Assembly: GCA_963589425.1 (NCBI GenBank)
Contig: CAVAKZ010000013.1
Location: 1-50,915 of the forward strand
From: CAKRJP01 sp963589425
GTDB lineage: Bacteria; Bacillota; Clostridia; Lachnospirales; Lachnospiraceae
Direction: 5' to 3'
Length of the DNA stretch: 50,915 nucleotides
Position numbers and translations under genes: made by a program. Under the pieces are notes generated by a model, which did not search any database, was not told the origin of the DNA, and worked only from the letters and a program-made list of their open reading frames with translations. This document shows, piece after piece, positions 7,854 to 15,927 of this stretch. Numbering within the stretch: the first letter of the stretch is position 1; each line of letters starts with the position of its first letter.

Positions 7854-9439
7854 TGTTAGCAGATGATGAGGGGATTGTCTTGGATTCCCTAAAGATGATC
7901 ATTAATCGTAAATTCCCGGATCAATGCGAGATTCAAACAGCAAAAACCGGAAGAGATGTTATAGAGTTAGCAGAAAATTTTCGCCCCGATGTGGCATTTA
8001 TGGATATTCAGATGCCGGGGATTAATGGTATTGATGCGATTCGGGAAATTAAGAAAAATAATCCTTCCACAGAATTTATTGTCTTGTCTGCCTATGATAA
8101 GTTTGATTATGCAAAAGAGGCCATTAATCTTGGGGTTTTGGAATATATGAATAAGCCCTTTCATGCCGATATGATTGAGGATGTCTTAAACAAGGCCTTT
8201 AAGACTGTGGATTCTAGGAAGAAAAAGCGCAGTGATGATTTAAAAATTAAAGAAAAAATGGAAACGGTCATGCCTATTATTGAAAGTGGTTTTATTTATT
8301 CCATTATGTTTCAGGAAGATGTGGAGGAGGAAGTTGAAAACTATAAGCAGCTTCTGGGTATTGATTGTAAGATGGGCTGTATGCTTGTGGTTACTGTAGG
8401 AGATGACCAAAAGGGAAGCCGTATGACCAATGCGGTAGGAGCCAGCGTCAGAACCCAGACCAACTATAATAAGATCAGAGAGGTGATCAAGGAAACTTGG
8501 TCTTGTATGGTAGGCTCTATGATGTCCAATAAGATTCCGGTATTTCTTCCTATGAAGGAAGGAAAGATTGATTATGAGCAGCGAATTACCATGATTGATA
8601 TTTGCAGGGAACTGGCAAGAAAACTAAAGCGAATGACAGATATTAGCTTTCGCATTGGAATCGGATCGGTCAGAAATCTCAATGAAAGTATGACTTCCTA
8701 CGAGGAGGCCAACAAGGCCTTGGCCAATTCCACAGGTAGCGTGGCGCACGTAGATGATCTTCCAATCCAATGTCGTTATGATGAGGAATATCCTTTGGAA
8801 TTGGAACAGGAAATTTTTGCCCATTTAAAAGACGGGCAAAGTGAAAAGTGTGGTCAGGCGGCAGAATCTTTCTTTGATTGGATGATTACTTATTACGGCG
8901 AAGATAACATGAGTGTAAAGCTGAAAATTCTGGAATTTGTATTATTTGCAGAGCACCAGGCTTACCAAAATGGTGGTTTGACTTATCATTTTGAGGAGCG
9001 CAAGGATTATTTGCCCTTTATCATGAGTGCTAAGGAAAATAGTGATCTGAAGAATTGGTTTGTGGAGAAATTTAAAAGTATTTGTAAAAATATGGCCACC
9101 AAGCAAGAAAATCATGAAAATTCCATGATTGTGAAGGCAAAGGAATATATTCAGGCCAATTACCACAAAGACTTGTCTTTGGATGAAGTATCAAGACAGC
9201 TGGATCTTAGTTCCTATTATTTTAGTAAATTATTTAAAGAAGAAACCGGTAGCAATTTTCTGGAGTATGTCACAAGCCTTCGTATGGAAAAGGCCAAGGA
9301 ATTGCTTTTATCAGAAGATTATAGCATGAAGGAAATTTGTAGTGCCGTAGGCTACAGTGATCCGAATTATTTCAGTCGTATTTTTAAGAAAAATGTAGGA
9401 GTGACTCCTACAGAGTATCGGGAAAGAGAGCGGGTATGA
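7841..9439 (+). CDS. YesN-type response regulator with AraC DNA-binding domain
   Basis: 532 residues. The N-terminal receiver has the acidic pair in LADDEG and the phospho-acceptor D55 in VAFMDIQMPG. A middle region of about 290 residues, typical of YesN proteins, leads to two AraC helix-turn-helix motifs at about 430-530 (SLDEVSRQLDLSSYYFSKLF, MKEICSAVGYSDPNYFSRIF). It overlaps the kinase by 13 bp and the next gene by 4 bp (ATGA), so the four genes are translationally coupled. It probably activates the ABC transporter downstream in response to sugar; the direct repeats at 10653-10680 are the candidate target. Confidence 0.94.
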   Translation: MYRVMLADDEGIVLDSLKMIINRKFPDQCEIQTAKTGRDVIELAENFRPDVAFMDIQMPGINGIDAIREIKKNNPSTEFIVLSAYDKFDYAKEAINLGVLEYMNKPFHADMIEDVLNKAFKTVDSRKKKRSDDLKIKEKMETVMPIIESGFIYSIMFQEDVEEEVENYKQLLGIDCKMGCMLVVTVGDDQKGSRMTNAVGASVRTQTNYNKIREVIKETWSCMVGSMMSNKIPVFLPMKEGKIDYEQRITMIDICRELARKLKRMTDISFRIGIGSVRNLNESMTSYEEANKALANSTGSVAHVDDLPIQCRYDEEYPLELEQEIFAHLKDGQSEKCGQAAESFFDWMITYYGEDNMSVKLKILEFVLFAEHQAYQNGGLTYHFEERKDYLPFIMSAKENSDLKNWFVEKFKSICKNMATKQENHENSMIVKAKEYIQANYHKDLSLDEVSRQLDLSSYYFSKLFKEETGSNFLEYVTSLRMEKAKELLLSEDYSMKEICSAVGYSDPNYFSRIFKKNVGVTPTEYRERERV

Positions 9440-10497
9440 AAAACAAAATTTGGCCATGGTTTATCTTAGCGATGGTTCTAGCCCTTGGAATTATGCTGGG
9501 AATTCAGATTGAAAAGAATCAGAAGGAGGGCCTGGATAAGGAGCCTGGACAGGAGGATGGAACCATAGAAATCGGTATTTCTTTTGACACCTTTGTGCTG
9601 GAACGTTGGCAAAGAGACAGGGATTTGTTTGTATCTCAGGCCCAGGAACTGGGGGCTGAGGTGAATGTGCAGAATGCCAACGGAGATATTAAAGAACAGA
9701 TTAGCCAGATTCAATATTTTATCAAGAAAGATGTAGATGTAATTGTCCTTGTTATGGTAGCTAGTGATGAGGAATCCCAAGCTCTTAAGTCAGCTGTAAA
9801 AAAAGCCCAGGATGCTGGAATCCCAGTGGTGGGATATGATAGATTGGTGCCGGACGCCAACATGAATCTTTATGTTTCTTTTGATAATGAAGAAGTAGGA
9901 AGATTAATGGCCCAGCATATGAAAGAACATATTGGAGACCAGGGAGAAATCTTGCAGATTAATGGACCTATGGCAGACTACAATGTGCCTCAGGTGGTAA
10001 GCGGATTTGGCAAGATTCTAGAGGATACTTCTCTTACAATTACAGAGACTGATTATGCCGATGGCTGGGTGGCCGAGCAGGGGCTTAGCTATGCAGAAGC
10101 TTATTTGCAAAATCATGATACCCCGGCAGGAATCATGTGTGGGAATGATGGAATCGCAGGCTATGCCATACAGGCTCTGTCGGAAAGACGCTTGGCAGGT
10201 AGCGTGTGCGTGGTAGGCCAGGACGCAGATCTAGATGCTTGTCAAAGGATTGTAGAGGGGACTCAGTGTATGACAGTCTACAAACCAGTGGAGCAATTGG
10301 CAAAACGAGCTGCGGAACTTGCAGTAGATCTTGCTATGGGTAAATCCTTAAATATCAAAGAAACCATAGATGACGGGACCTATAGGGTGCCCTATGAAAA
10401 GTTGACACCGGTTGCTGTAACCAAGGAAAATATGGATGAGGTGATTACAGGAAAGTATCACGAAGCCTCAGACATTTATCTAAATATTAGAGATTAG
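9436..10497 (+). CDS. Membrane-anchored XylF-like binding protein (XylFII-like sensor)
   Basis: 353 residues. Residues 5-24 are a hydrophobic anchor (WPWFILAMVLALGIMLG) without a lipobox cysteine. The binding domain from about residue 43 is clearly XylF-like: ISFDTFVLERWQRDRDLFV, VGYDRLVPDAN, LYVSFDNEEVGRLM and VVGQDADLDACQ match the xylose-binding protein family. In C. beijerinckii an anchored XylF homologue (XylFII) binds D-xylose and controls LytS; this gene is the best candidate for that role. It starts inside the response regulator stop codon. D-xylose as ligand is inferred from family resemblance and from the nearby xylulokinase. Confidence 0.88.
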   Translation: MKNKIWPWFILAMVLALGIMLGIQIEKNQKEGLDKEPGQEDGTIEIGISFDTFVLERWQRDRDLFVSQAQELGAEVNVQNANGDIKEQISQIQYFIKKDVDVIVLVMVASDEESQALKSAVKKAQDAGIPVVGYDRLVPDANMNLYVSFDNEEVGRLMAQHMKEHIGDQGEILQINGPMADYNVPQVVSGFGKILEDTSLTITETDYADGWVAEQGLSYAEAYLQNHDTPAGIMCGNDGIAGYAIQALSERRLAGSVCVVGQDADLDACQRIVEGTQCMTVYKPVEQLAKRAAELAVDLAMGKSLNIKETIDDGTYRVPYEKLTPVAVTKENMDEVITGKYHEASDIYLNIRD

Positions 10498-10504
10498 AAA
10501 GACA

Positions 10505-10545
10505 AATGCAGGTAAGAATTGGAGAATAAGAAGCTTGCCTGCATT
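10505..10545 (+). terminator. First hairpin after the sensor operon
   Basis: AATGCAGGTAAG pairs with CTTGCCTGCATT (12 bp with one G-T) around a 17-nt loop, starting 8 bp after the XylF-like sensor stop. Only a weak T stretch (ATTTTGTTG) follows, so it may be a partial terminator or a 3'-end stabiliser. Confidence 0.5.
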
Positions 10546-10582
10546 ATTTTGTTGTAAATTTAGCAGGTTAGCACAATCTTGC

Positions 10583-10620
10583 ACAGGACAAATTTGTTTT
10601 GACAAATTTGTCCTGTTTTT
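10583..10620 (+). terminator. Strong terminator before the transporter genes
   Basis: ACAGGACAAATTTGT (10583-10597) and ACAAATTTGTCCTGT (10602-10616) form a perfect 15-bp stem with a 4-nt loop, followed by T residues. It separates the sensing operon from the transporter operon, so the latter needs its own promoter. Confidence 0.8.
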
Positions 10621-10652
10621 ATGTCGTATTTGTGAATAAATGCTAAAGAAAA

Positions 10653-10680
10653 TGTACAGAGAATGACAAGTTTGTACAGA
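10653..10680. promoter_or_regulatory. Direct repeats upstream of chvE, candidate regulator site
   Basis: TGTACAGA occurs at 10653-10660 and 10673-10680, exactly 20 bp apart (two helical turns), with TATAGT at 10692-10697 as a possible -10. No good -35 is visible. AraC-type activators bind direct half-sites next to a weak -35, so this is the natural candidate site for the YesN-type regulator at 7841-9439. Confidence 0.5.
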
Positions 10681-10729
10681 TTGTTGTGTGTTATAGTAAA
10701 TACAACAAAAAAAGGGAGGTACAAACCGA

Positions 10730-11887
10730 ATGAAAAGAAAAGTGATTAGTGCAATGTTAATTGGTGCTACAGCAGTATCCCTTGTTGCATGTGGATCTTC
10801 AGGATCTTCATCTTCAAGCTCATCTGACAGCAGCACAGCATCCAAAGGATCAGGAAGCGGAACAATCGGAATTTCAATGCCGACAAAATCCTTGGAGAGA
10901 TGGAATCGTGATGGAGCCTATCTTCAGAAACAGTTTGAGGATGCTGGATTTGATGTAGTTCTTACCTATTCTGATAATGATGAAGCAAAACAGGTAAGTG
11001 ATATCCAGAATACATTGGCTCAGGATGTAGATCTTTTGATCGTAGCAGCTATTAACGGAGAATCTCTTAACACAGCTATGAACGAGGCAGCTGATGCAGA
11101 TGTTCCTGTTATTGCTTATGACCGTTTGATCTTAAATGACGCAGTATCTTACTATGTATCCTTCGATAATTACACCGTAGGTAAGTTACAGGGAGAGTAC
11201 ATCGAGGATGCATTGGGACTTAAGGATGCGGCTGATGGAGATTCTTACAACTTAGAGATCACAGCAGGACCTACAGCTGATAACAATGCTAAGTACTTCT
11301 TAGATGGTGCTATGGATGTTCTTCAGCCATACATCGATGCAGGTACTCTGAAGGTTCCTTCAGGACAGACTGAGTTTGAGAAGGTTCAGACAGACAACTG
11401 GAATACAGATACAGCTCTTGAGAGAGCACAGAATATCTTATCTTCTTACTATGCAGACGGAACTCAGCTTGATGCTTGGCTTTGCTCAAACGATGCAACA
11501 GCACTTGGTATCGCAAAAGCACTTGAGTCTGACTACAAGGGAAAGAACGATGTAGTTATTACAGGACAGGATGGAGACGAGGCTAACTTACAGAACATTG
11601 TAGACGGAAAACAGTCTATGACCGTTTACAAGAACGTAAGTAACGAGTCTATCGTAACACTTGAGCTTGCTAAGGCAATTCTTGCAGGTGACACTATTGA
11701 TGACTCATTAATCGATTCCTTCGGAGTAGAAGCTACTTACGATACAGAGTCTTATGAGACATCTGACGGACATACTTGCCCATCATTCTTGTTAGTACCA
11801 AACGTAATCACAAAAGACAACTTAGAGGATCTTGTTGATACAGGTCTCTATGAGTGGGATGGAGATTACTTAAAAGCAACAAACTAA
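10730..11887 (+). CDS. chvE: ChvE-type multiple-monosaccharide ABC transporter binding lipoprotein
   Basis: 385 residues with a lipoprotein signal (LVAC, lipidated C21), then a Ser/Gly/Thr-rich linker. The binding domain resembles ChvE: ISMPTKSLERWNRDG, VPVIAYDRLILND, VSYYVSFDNYTVGKLQ, AGPTADNNAKYFLDGAMDVL, VITGQDGDEANLQNI. ChvE proteins bind L-arabinose, D-xylose, D-galactose, D-glucose and related aldoses and deliver them to MmsAB/GguAB. A strong GGGAGG site precedes the ATG. Codon use is highly regular, as in abundant proteins. A GC-rich hairpin separates it from the ATPase gene, as is common for abundant binding proteins. Confidence 0.92.
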   Translation: MKRKVISAMLIGATAVSLVACGSSGSSSSSSSDSSTASKGSGSGTIGISMPTKSLERWNRDGAYLQKQFEDAGFDVVLTYSDNDEAKQVSDIQNTLAQDVDLLIVAAINGESLNTAMNEAADADVPVIAYDRLILNDAVSYYVSFDNYTVGKLQGEYIEDALGLKDAADGDSYNLEITAGPTADNNAKYFLDGAMDVLQPYIDAGTLKVPSGQTEFEKVQTDNWNTDTALERAQNILSSYYADGTQLDAWLCSNDATALGIAKALESDYKGKNDVVITGQDGDEANLQNIVDGKQSMTVYKNVSNESIVTLELAKAILAGDTIDDSLIDSFGVEATYDTESYETSDGHTCPSFLLVPNVITKDNLEDLVDTGLYEWDGDYLKATN

Positions 11888-11914
11888 TATCCAGAAGCGA
11901 TAAGACGTGAAGTC

Positions 11915-11935
11915 GGGCGGGGCATCTGCCCCGCC
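11915..11935 (+). terminator. GC-rich hairpin between chvE and mmsA
   Basis: GGCGGGGCA pairs with TGCCCCGCC around a very small loop, followed by only TTTCA. Without a real T tract it is more likely an mRNA-stabilising or partial-termination hairpin that keeps the binding protein in excess over the ATPase and permease. Confidence 0.65.
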
Positions 11936-11971
11936 TTTCACATAGCTTCAAATGGAGAGGAGGAAAATCTT

Positions 11972-13504
11972 TTGGCTGATATTATATTAAAAATGAATTC
12001 TATCACGAAAGAGTTCCCTGGAGTTAAGGCTTTGGATGACGTTAATCTGGAAGTAGAGCGTGGAGAAATTCATGCCCTGATCGGTGAAAACGGAGCAGGA
12101 AAGTCTACTTTGATGAATGTTTTGTCCGGAACTTATCCTGCTGGAAGTTATACCGGAGAGATCTATTACAATGGAGAACTCTGTCAGTTTAAAACACTGA
12201 AAGACAGTGAAGCTAAGGGAATTGTTATTATTCATCAGGAGTTGGCATTGATCCCACTTTTAACTATTGGTGAGAACATGTTCCTTGGTAATGAGAAGAA
12301 AACAAAAACAGGTGCTATTGACTGGGATGCTACCTATGATGAAGCAGAGAAGCACATGGCCCAGGTTGGACTTCATGAGTCCGCCCAGACATTAATTAAA
12401 AATATTGGAACTGGTAAGCAGCAGCTAGTAGAAATTGCAAAAGCATTTTCTAAGAACGTTAAGTTATTAATCTTAGACGAGCCTACATCTTCTCTGAATG
12501 ATGAGGATTCTAAGATGTTATTAGACCTTCTGATTTCATTTAAGAAAGAAGGCCTTACTTCAATTATTATCACACATAAGTTAAATGAGATTATCTATTG
12601 TGCTGATAAGGCAACAATCATCCGTGATGGTTCTACCATCGAAACTCTCGTAAAGGGTGTGGATGAATTTAGTGAGGACCGTATCATTAAAGGAATGGTA
12701 GGTCGACCGATGGATGACCGTTATCCAAGCAGAGAACACAAGGTTGGCAAGGAAGTTGAACTGGAAGTTAAGAATTGGAACGTATATCATCCACTATATC
12801 ATGAGAAAATTGTGGACAAGGATGTGTCTTTTAAAGTTCATAAAGGAGAAGTTGTTGGTTTCTCCGGTTTGCAGGGGGCTGGACGTACAGAACTTGCAAT
12901 GTCTATCTTTGGTAAGAGTTATGGCTCTAAGATTACTGGTGAGCTGTATCTAAAAGGAAAGAAGGTAGATCTTAAGAATCCAGAGCAGGCAATTAAACAT
13001 AAGATTGCTTACGTAACAGAGGATCGAAAAGTCAACGGATTGGTATTAAGCGAATCCATCAGGTTCAATACCACTCTGGCAAGACTTGATAAGGTTTCAA
13101 AGAATGGAATCATTGACCAGACAGCAGAAAAGAATGTTGCTGAGAAGATGACCAAGGAAATGGGAACCAAGACTCCTTCCATTGAACAGAAGGTTGGAAA
13201 CCTATCCGGTGGTAATCAGCAGAAGGCCTTGCTTGGAAAATGGCTATTTGCAGAGCCGGATGTCTTAATCCTAGATGAGCCTACCCGTGGTATTGACGTA
13301 GGTGCCAAGTATGATATTTACTGTTTGGTAAATAAGATGGTAGAGGATGGAAAATCAGTAATTATGATTTCTTCTGAAATGCCGGAGTTAATTGGTATGT
13401 GTGACCGTATTTACGTTATGAACGAAGGTGAGATTAAGGGTGAATTAGATGCCGGTGAGGCGACTCAGGAGATGATCATGAGTCACATCATTAAGGCAGA
13501 ATAG
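11972..13504 (+). CDS. mmsA: Sugar ABC transporter ATP-binding protein (two ATPase domains)
   Basis: 510 residues, the usual length of the duplicated ATPases of carbohydrate uptake transporters of the CUT2 class. The first domain has Walker A GENGAGKST and Walker B LLILDEPTSSL; the second has the diverged P-loop GLQGAGRTEL, signature LSGGNQQKALLGKWL and Walker B VLILDEPTRGIDVG. The start is a TTG at 11972, nine bases after AGGAGG. It energises import of the sugar delivered by the ChvE-type lipoprotein through the permease 18 bp downstream. By homology it is MmsA/GguA; XylG is an alternative name for a near relative. Confidence 0.92.
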   Translation: MADIILKMNSITKEFPGVKALDDVNLEVERGEIHALIGENGAGKSTLMNVLSGTYPAGSYTGEIYYNGELCQFKTLKDSEAKGIVIIHQELALIPLLTIGENMFLGNEKKTKTGAIDWDATYDEAEKHMAQVGLHESAQTLIKNIGTGKQQLVEIAKAFSKNVKLLILDEPTSSLNDEDSKMLLDLLISFKKEGLTSIIITHKLNEIIYCADKATIIRDGSTIETLVKGVDEFSEDRIIKGMVGRPMDDRYPSREHKVGKEVELEVKNWNVYHPLYHEKIVDKDVSFKVHKGEVVGFSGLQGAGRTELAMSIFGKSYGSKITGELYLKGKKVDLKNPEQAIKHKIAYVTEDRKVNGLVLSESIRFNTTLARLDKVSKNGIIDQTAEKNVAEKMTKEMGTKTPSIEQKVGNLSGGNQQKALLGKWLFAEPDVLILDEPTRGIDVGAKYDIYCLVNKMVEDGKSVIMISSEMPELIGMCDRIYVMNEGEIKGELDAGEATQEMIMSHIIKAE

Positions 13505-13522
13505 TTGAAAGGAGTGTTGATT

Positions 13523-14713
13523 ATGTCAGCTAAGGAGAATCAGGGCAAATCAGGATTTAGTATCGGAAAATTTCTTACCGATTACAGTATGGTAGTTGCC
13601 CTTGTAGTTGTATTTGCTTTATTTTATTTCTTGACAGATGGACGTCTTTTGCTTCCACAAAATATGTCAAACTTGCTTCTGCAGAATGGTTACGTTTTAG
13701 TAATGGCCTGTGGTATGTTGCTTTGCATCTTGACCGGTGGTAACATCGACCTTTCTGTTGGTTCTGTAATTTGTATGGTAGGCGGTGTTGCAGCTGTATT
13801 AATTACCAATAAGGGCGTAAATCCAATTCTTACGATTTTTATTTGCTTAATTATTGGACTTTTAGCAGGTGTATGGCAGGGCTATTGGATTGGATATGTT
13901 AGAATTCCTCCATTTATCACAACCTTAGGCGGTATGTTTATCTTCCGAGGAATTGGACGTTTGGTAGTAGATAGTATGACTGTTGCAGTTCAGGATACTA
14001 CATTCCTTAACATCTTTACCGCTTATATTAAGGTGCCAGGATTAGATACGGATGATCATATCCTTTCTCCATTGGTTGTAGCTGTTATTGCAGTTGTAAT
14101 TCTTTTTGCTACAACTGTAAAATCAAGAGCAAACAAGACCAAAAAAGGTTATACACAAAATTCTGCATTTTCTGATTTTGGACGTACATCAGTCATCAGT
14201 GTAGTACTTTTGATCTATGCATACTTCCTTACTCAGTACAAGGGAATTTCTGTTATGTTAGTTTGGGTAGTTGTTATCTGCTTAATCTATAACTTTATTA
14301 CATCTAAGACTGCATTTGGACGTCACTTCTATGCAGTAGGGGGTAATGAGAAAGCAACACAGCTTTCTGGTATTAATACCAACAAAGTTTACTTTGCAGC
14401 TTATGTTAACATGGGATTTTTAGCAGGTTTAAGTGCACTTCTTTGCCTGGCCCGTGTAGGATCTGTAAACGGTGCTACCGGTACATCCTTCGAGATGGAT
14501 GCCATCGGCGCTTGCTTCATCGGTGGTGCTTCTGCTTACGGTGGAAGCGGTACAATTCCAGGAGCAATCATTGGAGCTCTTCTTCTTGGTGTTATTAACA
14601 TGGGTATGTCAATCATGGGTATCAGCGATTCTTGGCAGTATGTCGTTAAAGGTGGCGTTCTTCTGATTGCCGTAATCTTCGACGTAGTATCTAACCGTAA
14701 GAGTGGAAACTAA
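13523..14713 (+). CDS. mmsB: Sugar ABC transporter permease
   Basis: 396 residues from the ATG at 13523, preceded by AAAGGAG; an upstream in-frame TTG at 13505 overlaps that site. A polytopic membrane protein with about ten helices and the CUT2 signature stretch GGNIDLSVGSVICMVGG near residue 75 and GGASAYGGSGTIPGAIIGAL near the C terminus. A cytoplasmic or loop insertion around residues 196-220 (SRANKTKKGYTQNSAFSDFG) is typical of the MmsB/GguB subgroup. It ends the transporter operon; a strong terminator follows. Confidence 0.92.
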   Translation: MSAKENQGKSGFSIGKFLTDYSMVVALVVVFALFYFLTDGRLLLPQNMSNLLLQNGYVLVMACGMLLCILTGGNIDLSVGSVICMVGGVAAVLITNKGVNPILTIFICLIIGLLAGVWQGYWIGYVRIPPFITTLGGMFIFRGIGRLVVDSMTVAVQDTTFLNIFTAYIKVPGLDTDDHILSPLVVAVIAVVILFATTVKSRANKTKKGYTQNSAFSDFGRTSVISVVLLIYAYFLTQYKGISVMLVWVVVICLIYNFITSKTAFGRHFYAVGGNEKATQLSGINTNKVYFAAYVNMGFLAGLSALLCLARVGSVNGATGTSFEMDAIGACFIGGASAYGGSGTIPGAIIGALLLGVINMGMSIMGISDSWQYVVKGGVLLIAVIFDVVSNRKSGN

Positions 14714-14748
14714 TTTTTGAAGTGATTGTTTAATGAAAGCATAATAAG

Positions 14749-14787
14749 AAAGTCCCTGTCGGATGTAATCCGGCAGGGACTTTTTTT
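14749..14787 (+). terminator. Terminator of the transporter operon
   Basis: AAAGTCCCTGTCGGAT pairs with ATCCGGCAGGGACTTT around GTA, with one bulged T, followed by seven T. The hairpin also faces the 3' end of the convergent galM gene. Confidence 0.92.
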
Positions 14788-14839
14788 AGTGTTGATTTTT
14801 TAGCAGATAGCTTTTTTACCTAGTGCTTATAGAAAATAT

Positions 14840-15850
14840 CTACTGGGCATAAACCCTATAGGAGGTTTCGCTAATATAAGTTTCTCCGGCTCTTAAGATA
14901 GATCCTGGATTTTCCTCAGTATTAATATCATTTGGCTTAAACTGAGGCTCAAAACAAATGGCATTGTGAATCCCCATGGTCTGGCCTCCTTTTCCAATGC
15001 GGTCTGTCAGGGCGCAGGCAATATAAACCTGGCAACCCGGGGCATTGGTGGAGATAAGAAGATTCAGCCCATTGTCCGGATTATAAAGGTGGACCTGGTC
15101 TTTTGTAGCCTCAGGAGCAAAAAGGAATGGATTGTCGATTCCCTTAATGCGCTTAATCTCCGGATGGTCAGCATCCAGAATATCTTGGATTTTCGTTTCC
15201 TTTCTAAGGTCATAAGGAGTTCCCTCCACAGTTTCCTCTCCGCTAGGAAGTCCCTCTCCATCTACCGGGCAATAACGGTCTGCCTCTACTGATACAATCT
15301 GATTTCCCACAGAACAGGGGTGGCCTGCCAGGTTAAAGTAGGAGTGGTTGGTGAGATTAATAAGGGTATCTTTATCAGTCTTAGCTTCATAGCGAAGGAC
15401 TAGGGCATCCTCTTTTAAAATATAGTGAAGTGTAAGCTCTAGGCTTCCGGGGAAACCTTCCTCCCCGTCTGGGCTTGTGCGGCTGAAAATAATTTCATTA
15501 TCGCTATAGGTGTAATCGAAAACCTGGTGGGAGAAGCCTTTGGCTCCTCCGTGGAGCTGGTTTTTTCCCTCATTTGCCGGAAGTTTGTAGGTCTTTCCGT
15601 TTAAGCTAAATTCCGCTCCCTTAATACGGTTGGCATATCTTCCCACAAAAGCACCTAACCAAGCATCCTTCTCCTGATAATCCTTTAATTCATCATATCC
15701 TAGGACAATGTCCTGAAGATCCCCGTTTTTGTCCTTGGCAAGAATCTTCTGGATAGTGCAGCCGTAGTTGGTGACTACCACACTTAATTTGTCATTTTTT
15801 AGTTCCAGAAAGTCGATGCCTTCCGGATATTTTTTGATTACTTCTACCAT
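14840..15850 (-). CDS. galM: Aldose 1-epimerase (galactose mutarotase)
   Basis: 336 residues. It interconverts alpha and beta anomers of aldoses so that kinases and isomerases receive the right form. Motifs include GRYANRIKGAEFSLNGKTY, the catalytic-histidine region LTNHSYFNLAGH, and ICFEPQFKPND carrying the catalytic glutamate. An AAAGGAG lies before the ATG. It converges on the sugar transporter operon and is a logical partner of it, although it stands as a single gene on the other strand and mutarotase specificity is broad. Confidence 0.93.
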   Translation of the reverse strand: MVEVIKKYPEGIDFLELKNDKLSVVVTNYGCTIQKILAKDKNGDLQDIVLGYDELKDYQEKDAWLGAFVGRYANRIKGAEFSLNGKTYKLPANEGKNQLHGGAKGFSHQVFDYTYSDNEIIFSRTSPDGEEGFPGSLELTLHYILKEDALVLRYEAKTDKDTLINLTNHSYFNLAGHPCSVGNQIVSVEADRYCPVDGEGLPSGEETVEGTPYDLRKETKIQDILDADHPEIKRIKGIDNPFLFAPEATKDQVHLYNPDNGLNLLISTNAPGCQVYIACALTDRIGKGGQTMGIHNAICFEPQFKPNDINTEENPGSILRAGETYISETSYRVYAQ

Positions 15851-15927
15851 GATCTGGCTCCTTTCCTTTTACATATCTTCTCTTATTATGCCATATTTAG
15901 ATATTGAATAACATATGAAAGGCTTAT

